Assembly (NCBI GenBank): GCA_942492905.1
Contig: OW818657.1
Span: forward strand, 2,418,001 to 2,482,000
Direction of reading: 5' to 3'
DNA length: 64,000 bases
From: CAIZWU01 sp942492905
GTDB taxonomy: Bacteria > Verrucomicrobiota > Verrucomicrobiia > Verrucomicrobiales > V1-33
Below, one piece after another: positions 14,232 through 22,430 of the stretch; the stretch's first letter is position 1; the number at the start of each line of letters is the position of its first letter. The position numbers were made by a program, and so were the translations under genes. A model generated the notes under the pieces. That model had not been told where the DNA came from. It ran no database searches and worked only from the letters and a program-made list of their open reading frames with translations.

Positions 14232-14266
14232 GGCGGGGTTGGGGAAGCAGGAAGGGAAGGGGATTT

Positions 14267-15943
14267 TCAAGGAACCAGGACCGGTGTCAGGTCCGGCGTG
14301 TTGACTATTTTGTCATACAGCGCCGAGAGGGTCGCCTGGTCACCCGGGCCCGCGCTCTTTTCGATTTCTCTGAGTTCCAGGAGGCAGCGTTCGCGCAGCT
14401 GGTCGGCCGCGGGCTTCAGTTTGGTGCTGGCGTTGGCCAGGGCGGAGGTGAGGGTCTTCTGCAGGGCCGCCACTTTCTCCACGGGGGAGAATTGATTATT
14501 GGCCACGCCGTCGCGGGTGCGGGTGAAGCGGTCCATTTCATTGCGGATGGCGAGGAGGGCCGGGGCGTCCCCGATGTTGGAGGCTTCCTCGCGCTGCTTC
14601 TCCAGAGCTGTGGTGTAGTAGGCACCGATGCGGTCGCGTTCCGTCTGGAGCTTGCCGGCCACGGTGGTCTGCCACTCGGCACGGTACTTCGTGAGGAACA
14701 GGATGAGCTTGTCCTTGGTTTCGGGCGAAAGGCCGGCGGGAGGGGCGGGTTCGGCCATGACTTCCGGGGCCGGAGGGTCAGCCGCGGGCGGGGTGACCGG
14801 AGGAGGAAGGACGGGTGGCGGGGGTGGTGGTTCTGTTTTGTCAGGAACGGCCGGGACCGGCGTGGGCGGAAGGGGCGGCGTCTGGACCGGAGGGGAGACC
14901 AGCGGAGGCACGGTCCCGGAGGGAGGGTCCGGCTGCGGTTTTTCCTTCATCATGAAAGCAGCCACGCCCCCCACGGCGACCACCGGGAGGAGCCAGAGCA
15001 GGGGGGTGACGCCGGAAGACTTGGCTTTAGCATGGGAAGCGGAGGCACTGGGCGTGCGGCGGCCCGGGGGTTGCAGCACGCGGACCGGCTTGGGGACTCC
15101 CTGGCTGGGCTGGGTGAGGGATTGGAAGGCCTGCTTGATCTCCGCGGCGGATTGATAGCGGAGGTCGGGCTTCTGCTGCATGCAGCGCGTGATGATGGTG
15201 TCCACCCGGGAATCCAGCTTCAGCGCGGCGGCGGGCAGCTGGAATTGGCCCTGGGGCGGGGCCCCGGTGAGCATTTCATAGAATACGCAACCCAGGGAAT
15301 ACAGATCGGCCCGGTGATCCATCACCACGCCGGGCTGCCAAAGCTCGGGCGCGGCATATTCGGGCGTGCCCATGGGGGTGAAAGTGTCATCCTGCCGGTT
15401 GCCAGGATCCATCAGCTGGGCCAGCCCGAAATCCGCTAGTTTGATGGTGCCATCCTGGGTGACCATCAGATTGGAAGGCTTGATATCGCCATGCACGATG
15501 CCGTGCTCGTGGGCAAAGTGGAGGGCTTCGCAGACCTGGGCGAGCAGCTTGTAGGTGAGGGCGGGCGTCAATTCCCCCCGTGTGATGAGTTGGTGGACAT
15601 TGCAGCCGTCGATGTATTCCATCGCCAGATAACAATAACCGGCGGACACATCGAAATCGAAGACGGTGGGGATGTTGGGATGGCTGAGGCGGGCCATGGC
15701 CCGGGCTTCGGTGCGGAAGCGGCCGATGGATTCGCCGTCCTTGGCCGCGTCTGGCGGGAGGATTTTGATGGCGATGGGGCGATCCAGCGCGCGCTGGGTG
15801 CCGGCGTAGACTGCGCCCATGCCGCCCGCCGCGATGAGGTGGCTGATTTCATATTGCGGCAGCATGGCGCCGAGCTCCTCCGCACTGGGCGGGACGAAGG
15901 ATTCGGGAGGCACCGGGGAGGATGAGCCTGACGGAGAGGACAT
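14267..15943 (-). CDS. Membrane-anchored Ser/Thr protein kinase (PknB type)
   Basis: The product is 558 residues. The kinase domain (about 30-275) has the glycine loop AAGGMGAVYAG (38-48), K60 in AIKIL, E79, the catalytic loop HGDIKPSN (151-158) and DFG (171-173). The usual HRD is HGD here, so the kinase lacks the activation-loop-binding arginine of 'RD' kinases. A single membrane helix at about 311-331 is followed by a proline-rich linker and a ~140-residue helical C-terminal region (LILFLTKYRAEWQTTVAGKLQTERD...). That last region recurs in Verrucomicrobial kinases in my recollection. The ATG at 15943 has no competing upstream start. Confidence 0.9.
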   Translation of the reverse strand: MSSPSGSSSPVPPESFVPPSAEELGAMLPQYEISHLIAAGGMGAVYAGTQRALDRPIAIKILPPDAAKDGESIGRFRTEARAMARLSHPNIPTVFDFDVSAGYCYLAMEYIDGCNVHQLITRGELTPALTYKLLAQVCEALHFAHEHGIVHGDIKPSNLMVTQDGTIKLADFGLAQLMDPGNRQDDTFTPMGTPEYAAPELWQPGVVMDHRADLYSLGCVFYEMLTGAPPQGQFQLPAAALKLDSRVDTIITRCMQQKPDLRYQSAAEIKQAFQSLTQPSQGVPKPVRVLQPPGRRTPSASASHAKAKSSGVTPLLWLLPVVAVGGVAAFMMKEKPQPDPPSGTVPPLVSPPVQTPPLPPTPVPAVPDKTEPPPPPPVLPPPVTPPAADPPAPEVMAEPAPPAGLSPETKDKLILFLTKYRAEWQTTVAGKLQTERDRIGAYYTTALEKQREEASNIGDAPALLAIRNEMDRFTRTRDGVANNQFSPVEKVAALQKTLTSALANASTKLKPAADQLRERCLLELREIEKSAGPGDQATLSALYDKIVNTPDLTPVLVP

Positions 15944-16044
15944 GCGGATAGAACAACGTGGACGGACGGGGAATCCTCACACCAATCAGCAAATCAGCCG
16001 ATTCCGCAAGTGGGATAGCGGATAACTTGGGGACGGATTAAAGT

Positions 16045-16902
16045 TCAGTCCACCTGGGGCCGGGCGCCCAAAGCCGCGCCGCCGAACAGGATCCCCGCCG
16101 GCTGGCTGCCGGGGAAGTGGCCGGTGCTGATCACGGCTTCGCCCAGCATGATCATGGTGGCGGCATGGCCGGCGGCTTCGGCGGCGGCGATATCGGCGGC
16201 CACTGCGGGACTTTGCAGCAGGCCGGAGCGGCGGGCAAAGGTGTGCGAAATCCCGAACAGGCGGGCCATCGTGAGATCCGCCCCGGCCGCGCTGATTTCC
16301 CGCATCGCGGCATGGCCGGCGGCGTTGATGTGCTGCAGTTTCTCCGGGCTGTTGATCACCTCGGCGGTGAGGATCGGGCCGTGCACGCGGTAGTGCAGGG
16401 TCTGGGGAGGAATCGGCAGATGCTCCACCGCGAGGGGCTGGTGGCGGCGGGTTTTGATCATGATGCCGCCATTGTATTGCCCACCCACGTCGCCCAGACC
16501 AGTGGCGTTATCCACCTCCGCATGGTGGGCGATCATTCCGAGGGCCGGTCGGTCGTGGCCAAGGTCCAGCAGCTGGTTCACTGCCAACGCCGTGGCCAAG
16601 GCACTGGCCCCGCTCATGCCGAATCCACAACCAAAAGGAAAGGCCGCCTCGATGTCCACGCGCAGGACTTCCGTCGTCAGGGCACCCAGCACGCTGCGCA
16701 CCGTGGGGAATTCCCAAGCCTCCCCGCCCACAAGGATCAGGGAGGCCGGTGTGCCTGCCGCGGCCCGGGACACTTTCACGGTGACTCCGGCATCCAGCGT
16801 GATACCCACGCCGAGAGAACCGCGGCCATGGGGGGGCTCGGCTGGATAGGTTTCGAAGACCAGCGAGATATTGGCCGGGCAAAAAGCAGTCGCGTGCAGC
16901 AT
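16045..16902 (-). CDS. Pantoate kinase (GHMP family, archaeal type)
   Basis: The product is 285 residues. It begins MLHATAFCPANISLVFE, has RGSLGVGITLDAGVTV, and the GHMP ATP-binding loop FPFGCGFGMSGASALATALAVN (about 88-109), with VDNATGLGDVGGQYNGG following. These fit COG1829-type pantoate kinases, which in archaea act with phosphopantothenate synthetase to make 4'-phosphopantothenate in place of PanC/PanK. The start at 16902 is chosen from the family N-terminus; a start at 16953 would add 17 unrelated residues. It is divergent from nadB, 88 bases away. Other GHMP functions cannot be ruled out, but the glycine-rich loop favours pantoate kinase. Confidence 0.7.
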   Translation of the reverse strand: MLHATAFCPANISLVFETYPAEPPHGRGSLGVGITLDAGVTVKVSRAAAGTPASLILVGGEAWEFPTVRSVLGALTTEVLRVDIEAAFPFGCGFGMSGASALATALAVNQLLDLGHDRPALGMIAHHAEVDNATGLGDVGGQYNGGIMIKTRRHQPLAVEHLPIPPQTLHYRVHGPILTAEVINSPEKLQHINAAGHAAMREISAAGADLTMARLFGISHTFARRSGLLQSPAVAADIAAAEAAGHAATMIMLGEAVISTGHFPGSQPAGILFGGAALGARPQVD

Positions 16903-16990
16903 CAGCCCGTGCCATACCGCCGGATTCCTGCTTTGTGCAATCCGTCTTTCCATCCGGGACCGGGCCGCGTATGGGAGAGACTCCTTATTG

Positions 16991-18592
16991 ATGAAAACCT
17001 ACGATTTCCTTGTGGTCGGCAGCGGCATTGCCGGGCTGAGCTTTGCCCTCCGTGCCGCCGCCCACGGGTCCGTCGCCATCCTCACCAAACGGGGAGCGGA
17101 AGCCTCCAACACCGCCTGGGCCCAGGGAGGCATCGCCACTGTGATGGGGGCGGATGATTCCATGGACCTCCACGTGGCCGATACCCTCGATGCCGGGGCC
17201 GGGCTCTGCCATGAGGATGTGGTCCGTACCATTGTCAGCGAGGGGCCGGAATGCATTGAGGAACTGATCGCCCGCGGGGTGCAGTTTGATAGCCACAAGG
17301 AGAACGGCGTCACCGAGATCGACCTCGGCCGCGAGGGCGGCCACACCCGCCGCCGTATTCTCCACCATGGCGATACCACCGGGAAGGAAATCGCCACCCG
17401 CCTGCTGGAAGCCTGCCGTCGCACTCCTGGCATCACGTTCTACGAAAACCACTTCGCGATCGATCTCATCACCACCGCCCGGCTCGGCTTGGCCACCGGC
17501 GACCGCTGTCTCGGGCTTTATGTGCTGGATGAGGCCACCACGGAGGTGATCGCCTTCCGCAGCGACCGGGTGGTGCTGGCCACCGGCGGCTGCGGACGCG
17601 TCTATCTCTATACGACCAACCCCAAAATCGCGACCGGCGATGGCGTGGCCATGGCCTGGCGGGCCGGGGCCACCCTTTCGAACATGGAGTTCATCCAATT
17701 CCACCCCACCTGCCTCTATCATCCCACCATCAAGAGCTTCCTCATCACCGAAGCCATCCGCGGCGAGGGCGGCGTTCTCGTTGGCGCGGATGGGCAGGAA
17801 TTCATGCAGAAGTATGATGTCAGGAAATCCCTCGCCCCGCGCGATATCGTGGCCCGGGCGATCGACCGCGAAATCAAGAAGACCGGCCACCCCTGCGTCT
17901 ATCTGGACATCACCAGCAAGTCGCGGGAGTTCCTCAGCGAGCGTTTCCCTAACATCTATGAGACCCTGCTGAATGCCGGGATCGATATGGCGAAGGACCG
18001 CATCCCGGTGGTGCCTGCGGCGCACTATCAATGCGGCGGCATCCGCACCGATGTGAATGGCGCCACCAGTCTGCGCGGCCTGTATGCCGTGGGGGAGGTG
18101 GGCTGCACCGGCCTGCACGGCGCCAACCGGCTCGCCAGCAACAGCCTGCTGGAAGCCGCCGTGGTCGCCCGCCGGGCCGCGGTGGATATCCTGCGCCGCA
18201 GCCCGCTCGGCCAGACCGTGCTGGAGGAGATCAAACTCCCGCCGTGGAAACCTGGTGACGTCACCGATGTGGATGAACTGGTGGTGATCTATCACAACTG
18301 GGATGAAATCCGCCGCCTGATGTGGGACTATGTCAGTATTGTCAGGACCGGAAAACGCCTCCAGCGGGCCGCCACCCGCCTGCGCAATCTCCAGCGCGAG
18401 GTGCAGGATTTTTATTGGAACTTCAAGATCACCAGCGAACTGCTCGAGCTCCGCAACCTCGCCCAGGTCGCCGCCCTCATCGTGGACAGCGCCAGCCAGC
18501 GCCATGAAAGCCGCGGGCTGCATTACACCCTGGACCATCCCGATCCTGACGAACGCGAACGCCACGACAGCCTGCTGCGGCGGGTGTTGTAA
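16991..18592 (+). CDS. nadB: L-aspartate oxidase
   Basis: The product is 533 residues, the usual length. It oxidises L-aspartate to iminoaspartate, the first step of de novo NAD+ synthesis, in the cytoplasm. The FAD-binding N-terminus is DFLVVGSGIAGLSFALRAA (residues 4-22). SNTAWAQGGIA, EFIQFHPTCLY, ITEAIRGEGG, PRDIVARAID, PAAHYQCGGIRTD and GLHGANRLASNSLLEA are family motifs; the 'HYxCGG' form separates NadB from succinate dehydrogenase flavoproteins. The ATG at 16991 puts the FAD motif at the usual position. nadA and nadC are not in the window. Confidence 0.95.
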   Translation: MKTYDFLVVGSGIAGLSFALRAAAHGSVAILTKRGAEASNTAWAQGGIATVMGADDSMDLHVADTLDAGAGLCHEDVVRTIVSEGPECIEELIARGVQFDSHKENGVTEIDLGREGGHTRRRILHHGDTTGKEIATRLLEACRRTPGITFYENHFAIDLITTARLGLATGDRCLGLYVLDEATTEVIAFRSDRVVLATGGCGRVYLYTTNPKIATGDGVAMAWRAGATLSNMEFIQFHPTCLYHPTIKSFLITEAIRGEGGVLVGADGQEFMQKYDVRKSLAPRDIVARAIDREIKKTGHPCVYLDITSKSREFLSERFPNIYETLLNAGIDMAKDRIPVVPAAHYQCGGIRTDVNGATSLRGLYAVGEVGCTGLHGANRLASNSLLEAAVVARRAAVDILRRSPLGQTVLEEIKLPPWKPGDVTDVDELVVIYHNWDEIRRLMWDYVSIVRTGKRLQRAATRLRNLQREVQDFYWNFKITSELLELRNLAQVAALIVDSASQRHESRGLHYTLDHPDPDERERHDSLLRRVL

Positions 18593-18707
18593 TTGGTAAC
18601 CCAGCCCCGTAGGCGGCGAATGCTATAAGGATCACGCACCTACGGCGCGGCTGAATCGCCATGCCGGACGACCTTTTGCATGATCCCGTTTTCAACGCCC
18701 CGCGGCC

Positions 18708-19256
18708 TCACTCCAGACTCCACGCCACGTCCACGCTGCGTTCCTGACCAAACCGGTCCTTGTATTTCACATGACCATGCTGGGCGCCGTATTCGTGCAC
18801 CAGCTTGGTCACCTTGACATCGAAGCAGCAGTATTCCGCGATCTGCAGGACCTTGCCTTCGCGCCACCAGCGGATCGCGTCCAGCCCGTCCGCTGTCTTG
18901 CCGGTGCCGAGGGAGGCGGTGGCGATGTCATCCAGCTTGATGCGGTGCCCCAGCTTCACTTCGAGATCCAGCAGCAGGTCGAGGCTCTTGGTCTGCTCCT
19001 CGATATTCCACATGCTGTAGGCCTGCAGCACCGCGTAATCGAAGCCCACGTGGTTGAATCCGATCACGAGGTCAGCCGTGCTCAGTTCTTCGATCAGCGC
19101 GCCCACTTCGTCCTCCCCATAGATGCGGTAGGCCCCGGCCGCCGTGCTGTAGGTCACGCCCACGGACATCCCCATGCGGTCTTTTTTATCCCAGCCGCCG
19201 ACGTCGCCGGCAGAGCGTTGGGTTTCGAGGTCAAAGTAAACGATATTCCGGGCCAT
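18708..19256 (-). CDS. Predicted 3'-5' exonuclease (RNase H-like, DEDD type)
   Basis: The product is 182 residues, a single-domain protein. Exo motifs are visible: YFDLETQ (residues 7-13), IGFNHVGFDYAVL (about 64-76) and the last aspartate in EYCCFDVKVT (about 146-155). It fits the family of ribonuclease H-like exonuclease domains found attached to, or next to, DEAD/DEAH helicases. No helicase lies nearby. The ATG at 19256 is the only reasonable start. Confidence 0.75.
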   Translation of the reverse strand: MARNIVYFDLETQRSAGDVGGWDKKDRMGMSVGVTYSTAAGAYRIYGEDEVGALIEELSTADLVIGFNHVGFDYAVLQAYSMWNIEEQTKSLDLLLDLEVKLGHRIKLDDIATASLGTGKTADGLDAIRWWREGKVLQIAEYCCFDVKVTKLVHEYGAQHGHVKYKDRFGQERSVDVAWSLE

Positions 19257-19397
19257 GAGGCGGCGTTACGCTGCGGCTCCCGGGCGTGCCAGGGGAAAGT
19301 CGCCTCCCCCAGTCCTTCCCGTCCAGGCAGACGCGTGGACGGAGTTCCGGCATTGGCCATTTGTCATCCGTTCCTTTTTCACTTATGAACGCCATCC

Positions 19398-20762
19398 ATG
19401 GAACCTGCGATGGACCCCTCCCTGGCCACCTTTTTGACCGCACTGGCCGGCGTGCTGGCACTCCTGTGCCTGTGGCGCAGCCACGCTGCGAACCGGCACT
19501 ACCGGTTGATCGAGGCCCTGCCGACCTCGCGCACCCAGGGCGTTTTTATTGGCCTCGTCGAGTTGAAGGGCACCGCCGAGGGAGACCCATTCATCTCCTA
19601 CCTCACCGAACAGGAATGCATCCTCTACCGGTGGTCAGTCAGTGAGGAGTGGCGGCGGGTCGTCACCGAGACCTATCAGGACCAGCAAGGACGCACCCAG
19701 ACCCGGCAGCGGGTGGAGAGCGGCTGGACCACCCTTGCCAGCGGCGGAGAGTCGCGCCCGTTTTACCTGCAGGACGAAACCGGCGCCGTGCTGGTCCATC
19801 CGGACGGGGCGGACGTGAGGCCCTTCCAGCTGATGTCAGAGCGGGTGACCGCCATCGACCCTCTCTATTATGGCAAAGGGCCGGCGGGCAGCATCATGAA
19901 TTCCACCGGGGTGCGGCAGTTTGTTGAAGAAGGCATCCCGAATCATGCGGAGGTTTTTATCGTGGGGCAGTCCAGGGAACGGGAAGATGTGGTGGCGGCG
20001 GAAGTGGCCGCCGCGCCGGGAGTGCCGCTCTATCTGGTCACCACCGAGGCCGAGGCCCAGGTGTTGCGGCGATATGGGCGTTCGCGGGATGGGCTGGGCA
20101 TCCTGGGTCTGGTGCTGGCGGCGGCTTGTGGTTATGGCATCGGGGTCCTCACCGGCATCGCCCCGCCCCCGTGGCTGGCCGCGGCCGTCGCCGGGCTGTA
20201 TCTGGCCTGCTGGGCTGCGACGTGGGTGTGGATGTTATTCAATAGCCTTGTCGATGTGCGGAACCGGGTGCGCCAGGGGTGGTCGCTCATCGAAGTCCAG
20301 CTGAAACGCCGCCATGACCTGATTCCGCCCCTCGTCGCCGCCGTCGATGGCCTGCGGGTGCATGAACGGGAAGTCACCGAAGCCGTGACCACCCTGCGCC
20401 AGCAGCAGCAGGCCACCCCGCCCGGACAGCCCGGGCCGGAATACCATGGCGCCGCCGGCCAGCTGGCGGTGCTGGTGGAGCGGTATCCCGTCCTGAAAAC
20501 CAGCGATGCCTTCCTGCGGCTCCAGCACAGCCTCACGGAGACTGAGCAGCGCATCGCCCTCGCCCGCGATTACTTCAACGACATCACCACCGCCTACAAC
20601 ACCCGCCTCGAAGTCTTCCCTGATTCCCTGTTGGCCCGGCTCTTTGGTTTCCGGGCCCAGCCTCTGCTCGAAGCGGAGGATTTCGAACGTGCCCCCGTGC
20701 CATTGCATGCGCCGCCGCCTCCCAGCGCCCCGGGAGGCCAGCGGCCCCTGGCGACCGCTTGA
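19398..20762 (+). CDS. GIDE-domain and LemA-domain fusion membrane protein
   Basis: The product is 454 residues. A membrane helix at about 10-27 is followed by a GIDE-like domain (about 40-225; 'E3 ubiquitin ligase GIDE' Pfam type, ECILYRWSVSEEW...FYLQDETGAVLVHPDGAD...NHAEVFIVGQS). Then come a two-helix membrane hairpin (about 232-275) and a LemA domain (WSLIEVQLKRRHDLIPPLVAAVDGL...ARDYFNDITTAYNTRLEVFPDSLLARLFGF, about 295-425). In other bacteria these two domains are separate neighbouring genes. The GIDE part is the domain before the RING in animal mitochondrial E3 ligases; bacterial versions lack the RING and have no known ligase activity. The role here is unknown, probably at the inner membrane. 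Confidence 0.8.
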   Translation: MEPAMDPSLATFLTALAGVLALLCLWRSHAANRHYRLIEALPTSRTQGVFIGLVELKGTAEGDPFISYLTEQECILYRWSVSEEWRRVVTETYQDQQGRTQTRQRVESGWTTLASGGESRPFYLQDETGAVLVHPDGADVRPFQLMSERVTAIDPLYYGKGPAGSIMNSTGVRQFVEEGIPNHAEVFIVGQSREREDVVAAEVAAAPGVPLYLVTTEAEAQVLRRYGRSRDGLGILGLVLAAACGYGIGVLTGIAPPPWLAAAVAGLYLACWAATWVWMLFNSLVDVRNRVRQGWSLIEVQLKRRHDLIPPLVAAVDGLRVHEREVTEAVTTLRQQQQATPPGQPGPEYHGAAGQLAVLVERYPVLKTSDAFLRLQHSLTETEQRIALARDYFNDITTAYNTRLEVFPDSLLARLFGFRAQPLLEAEDFERAPVPLHAPPPPSAPGGQRPLATA

Positions 20763-20805
20763 ACCTGGCATTTCCCCCCTGCCGGAGGTCCGGGGCCGGC
20801 TCAGT

Positions 20806-20823
20806 CCACCCTGCGGGTTTTTT
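20806..20823 (+). terminator. Weak terminator candidate
   Basis: A short ACCC/GGGT stem is followed by six T (20818-20823), 45 bases after the GIDE-LemA gene stops. The stem is short, so the call is weak. Confidence 0.35.
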
Positions 20824-20905
20824 CCAATACGGCTCCGCCGGAGGCTGGGGGGCCCATGGGTGTTTTGGAACTTTTTATTCAGTGCGCCCCGTTTACCCAT
20901 GGCTC

Positions 20906-21319
20906 ATGCAAAAGCTCCAGTCCCGTTTGAATGGCATCCGGCAGGACATCAGATCCTTCCTACTCTCGGTCCACGAACTTTCGGCGGATGACGATCCGAT
21001 CCTGCGGTATGTGAAGGAGTATTCCGGTTCCTCCCCGGATGATCCTGACCAGGCTTCTGCGTTCCTTTATCCGGAGGCTGGCCATGCTCCGTGTGCCCGC
21101 TTCGATCCCCTCCACTACGTCCAGTTGGCGGCCGACCACCTGAAAGCGGAGGGCAGCAAAGATCAGTTCTCCCACACGGGTCCCATGCCTTCCTACTTCA
21201 CCGATGGCAAGGAGATCACCCGCCGCTTTGATTGTGAGATTGTTTTTATGGATGGGATCGACCCCATCCCCCGGAAGATGAAAGCAGAGGAAACACAACC
21301 AGTGCCGGGGTGCTGCTGA
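20906..21319 (+). CDS. Small conserved-looking cytoplasmic protein, unknown
   Basis: The product is 137 residues from the ATG at 20906 (MQKLQSRLNGIRQDIRSFLLSVHELSADDDPIL), with no signal peptide or membrane segment. The C-terminus VPGCC ends in two cysteines. An upstream in-frame start at 20759 would overlap the terminator candidate and adds a leader of different composition. No family is recognised. Confidence 0.5.
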   Translation: MQKLQSRLNGIRQDIRSFLLSVHELSADDDPILRYVKEYSGSSPDDPDQASAFLYPEAGHAPCARFDPLHYVQLAADHLKAEGSKDQFSHTGPMPSYFTDGKEITRRFDCEIVFMDGIDPIPRKMKAEETQPVPGCC

Positions 21320-21491
21320 GGCGGACTTCCCTGGCTTTGGCAAACTGCCTCAAATCCTCCTGCCGCCGTGGCAAAGTGCACGGTCCATCAGGGTGCCTTC
21401 CCCGATGAAATGGCTGGCGCATTCCCTGCACAGCGTAGTCCTGCAAATCAAAACTCTCCCGCCAGCCATCCCCCCGGCTCCCGGTGGAGGG

Positions 21492-21517
21492 GCGGGACCC
21501 CTGCCATGGGGTCCCGC
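21492..21517. other. Perfect 10-bp-stem hairpin
   Basis: GCGGGACCCC pairs with GGGGTCCCGC around TGCCAT. There is no T-run on either side. It stands 40 bases before the glycine-zipper lipoprotein gene, so it could be a transcript-stabilising or attenuating stem. Confidence 0.5.
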
Positions 21518-21556
21518 TCCTGATTTCAGCACACCCAAACCCTCCCCCAGATCCTC

Positions 21557-21799
21557 ATGAAAAGCCTCCTCCTCACCCCCTTCATTATCACGGCCTTGTC
21601 CCTCACTTCCTGCACCTCTGGCCCCAACGCGCGGACCGGCACTGTAGTGGGCGGCCTCGGCGGCGCGGCCGTCGGAGGCATCATTGGTCATCAGAGTGGC
21701 CGGGGTTTGGAAGGCGCAGCCATCGGCGGAGCTCTGGGCGCTCTGGGTGGAAATGTGGTCGGAGGTGCCCAGGACCAGCGCTATTACCGCCGCTATTGA
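21557..21799 (+). CDS. Glycine-zipper lipoprotein
   Basis: The product is 80 residues. A lipoprotein signal peptide (MKSLLLTPFIITALSLTSC, cysteine at residue 19) is followed by GTVVGGLGGAAVGGIIGHQSGRGLEGAAIGGALGALGGNVVGG, a glycine-zipper double helix hairpin. The tail is QDQRYYRRY. Such proteins (YMGG/OmpA-like glycine zippers, SlyB type) associate with the outer membrane and often respond to envelope stress. The gene is short but complete. Confidence 0.75.
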   Translation: MKSLLLTPFIITALSLTSCTSGPNARTGTVVGGLGGAAVGGIIGHQSGRGLEGAAIGGALGALGGNVVGGAQDQRYYRRY

Positions 21800-21849
21800 T
21801 CATTCTCCCCCAACCCGCTCCCTGATCGAACCCATCAACTGCTATTGCT

Positions 21850-22275
21850 ATGAAAATCAACGAAATCATGACCGAGGACGTCGAAGTCATCCAACCCGGG
21901 GCCACCATCCAGGAGGCCGCAGAAAAGCTGCGCGCCTTCGACGTGGGCTCACTGCCCGTCTGTAACGGAGAAAATCTGGTAGGCATGATCACGGACCGCG
22001 ACATCGCCCTGCGGCTGGTGGCTTTGGGCCGGGATCCCAGCCGGACCAAAGTCGAGGAGATCATGACCGCCGAGGTGCTCTGGTGCTTTGAAGACCAGAC
22101 CATTGAGGAGGCCGGTCGTATGATGAAGGAAAATCAAATCCGGCGGCTGCCGGTGATCTCCCATGACCGGAAACTGGTCGGCATTCTCTCCCTGGGGGAT
22201 CTCGCCATCAAAACCGATGCCTTGGAGGAGGTAGGAGAAACCCTGCAGGAAATCTCCGAAGCATCTGCCGCCTAG
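21850..22275 (+). CDS. CBS-domain pair protein
   Basis: The product is 141 residues made of two CBS motifs: MTEDVEVIQPGATIQEAAEKLRAFDVGSLPVCNGENLVGMITDRDI (about 7-52) and MTAEVLWCFEDQTIEEAAG...IRRLPVISHDRKLVGILSLGDLA (about 72-121). Stand-alone CBS pairs bind adenine nucleotides and regulate other proteins; the target is unknown. It follows the lipoprotein gene by 50 bases and is closed by a strong terminator. Confidence 0.9.
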   Translation: MKINEIMTEDVEVIQPGATIQEAAEKLRAFDVGSLPVCNGENLVGMITDRDIALRLVALGRDPSRTKVEEIMTAEVLWCFEDQTIEEAGRMMKENQIRRLPVISHDRKLVGILSLGDLAIKTDALEEVGETLQEISEASAA

Positions 22276-22340
22276 CCGCCTTGGCTCCCGGCGGGAAACC
22301 TGCACGGCCCAGGCGTGAGCTTGCAAGGAACGTTATCAAA

Positions 22341-22385
22341 GGCTCCCAACTGACCCGGTCGACGGGTTCAGTTGGGAGCTTTATT
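22341..22385 (+). terminator. Strong terminator hairpin between convergent genes
   Basis: GCTCCCAACTGA-CCCG pairs with CGGGTTCAGTTGGGAGC and is followed by TTTATT. It lies between the CBS gene and the convergent ABC transporter gene (stop at 22431); on the minus strand the stem is followed by TTT, so it may serve both. Confidence 0.7.
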
Positions 22386-22430
22386 GCAGCAGGCAGGAGC
22401 ATCCAACCCATGGGCCTGCGGGACCAGCGA

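Noticed and set aside
12357..14495. A 712-codon plus-strand open frame over the phosphoesterase gene
   Set aside because: It is a GC-driven antisense frame, very rich in Gly, Glu and Val; the minus strand has clear phosphoesterase and LamG motifs.
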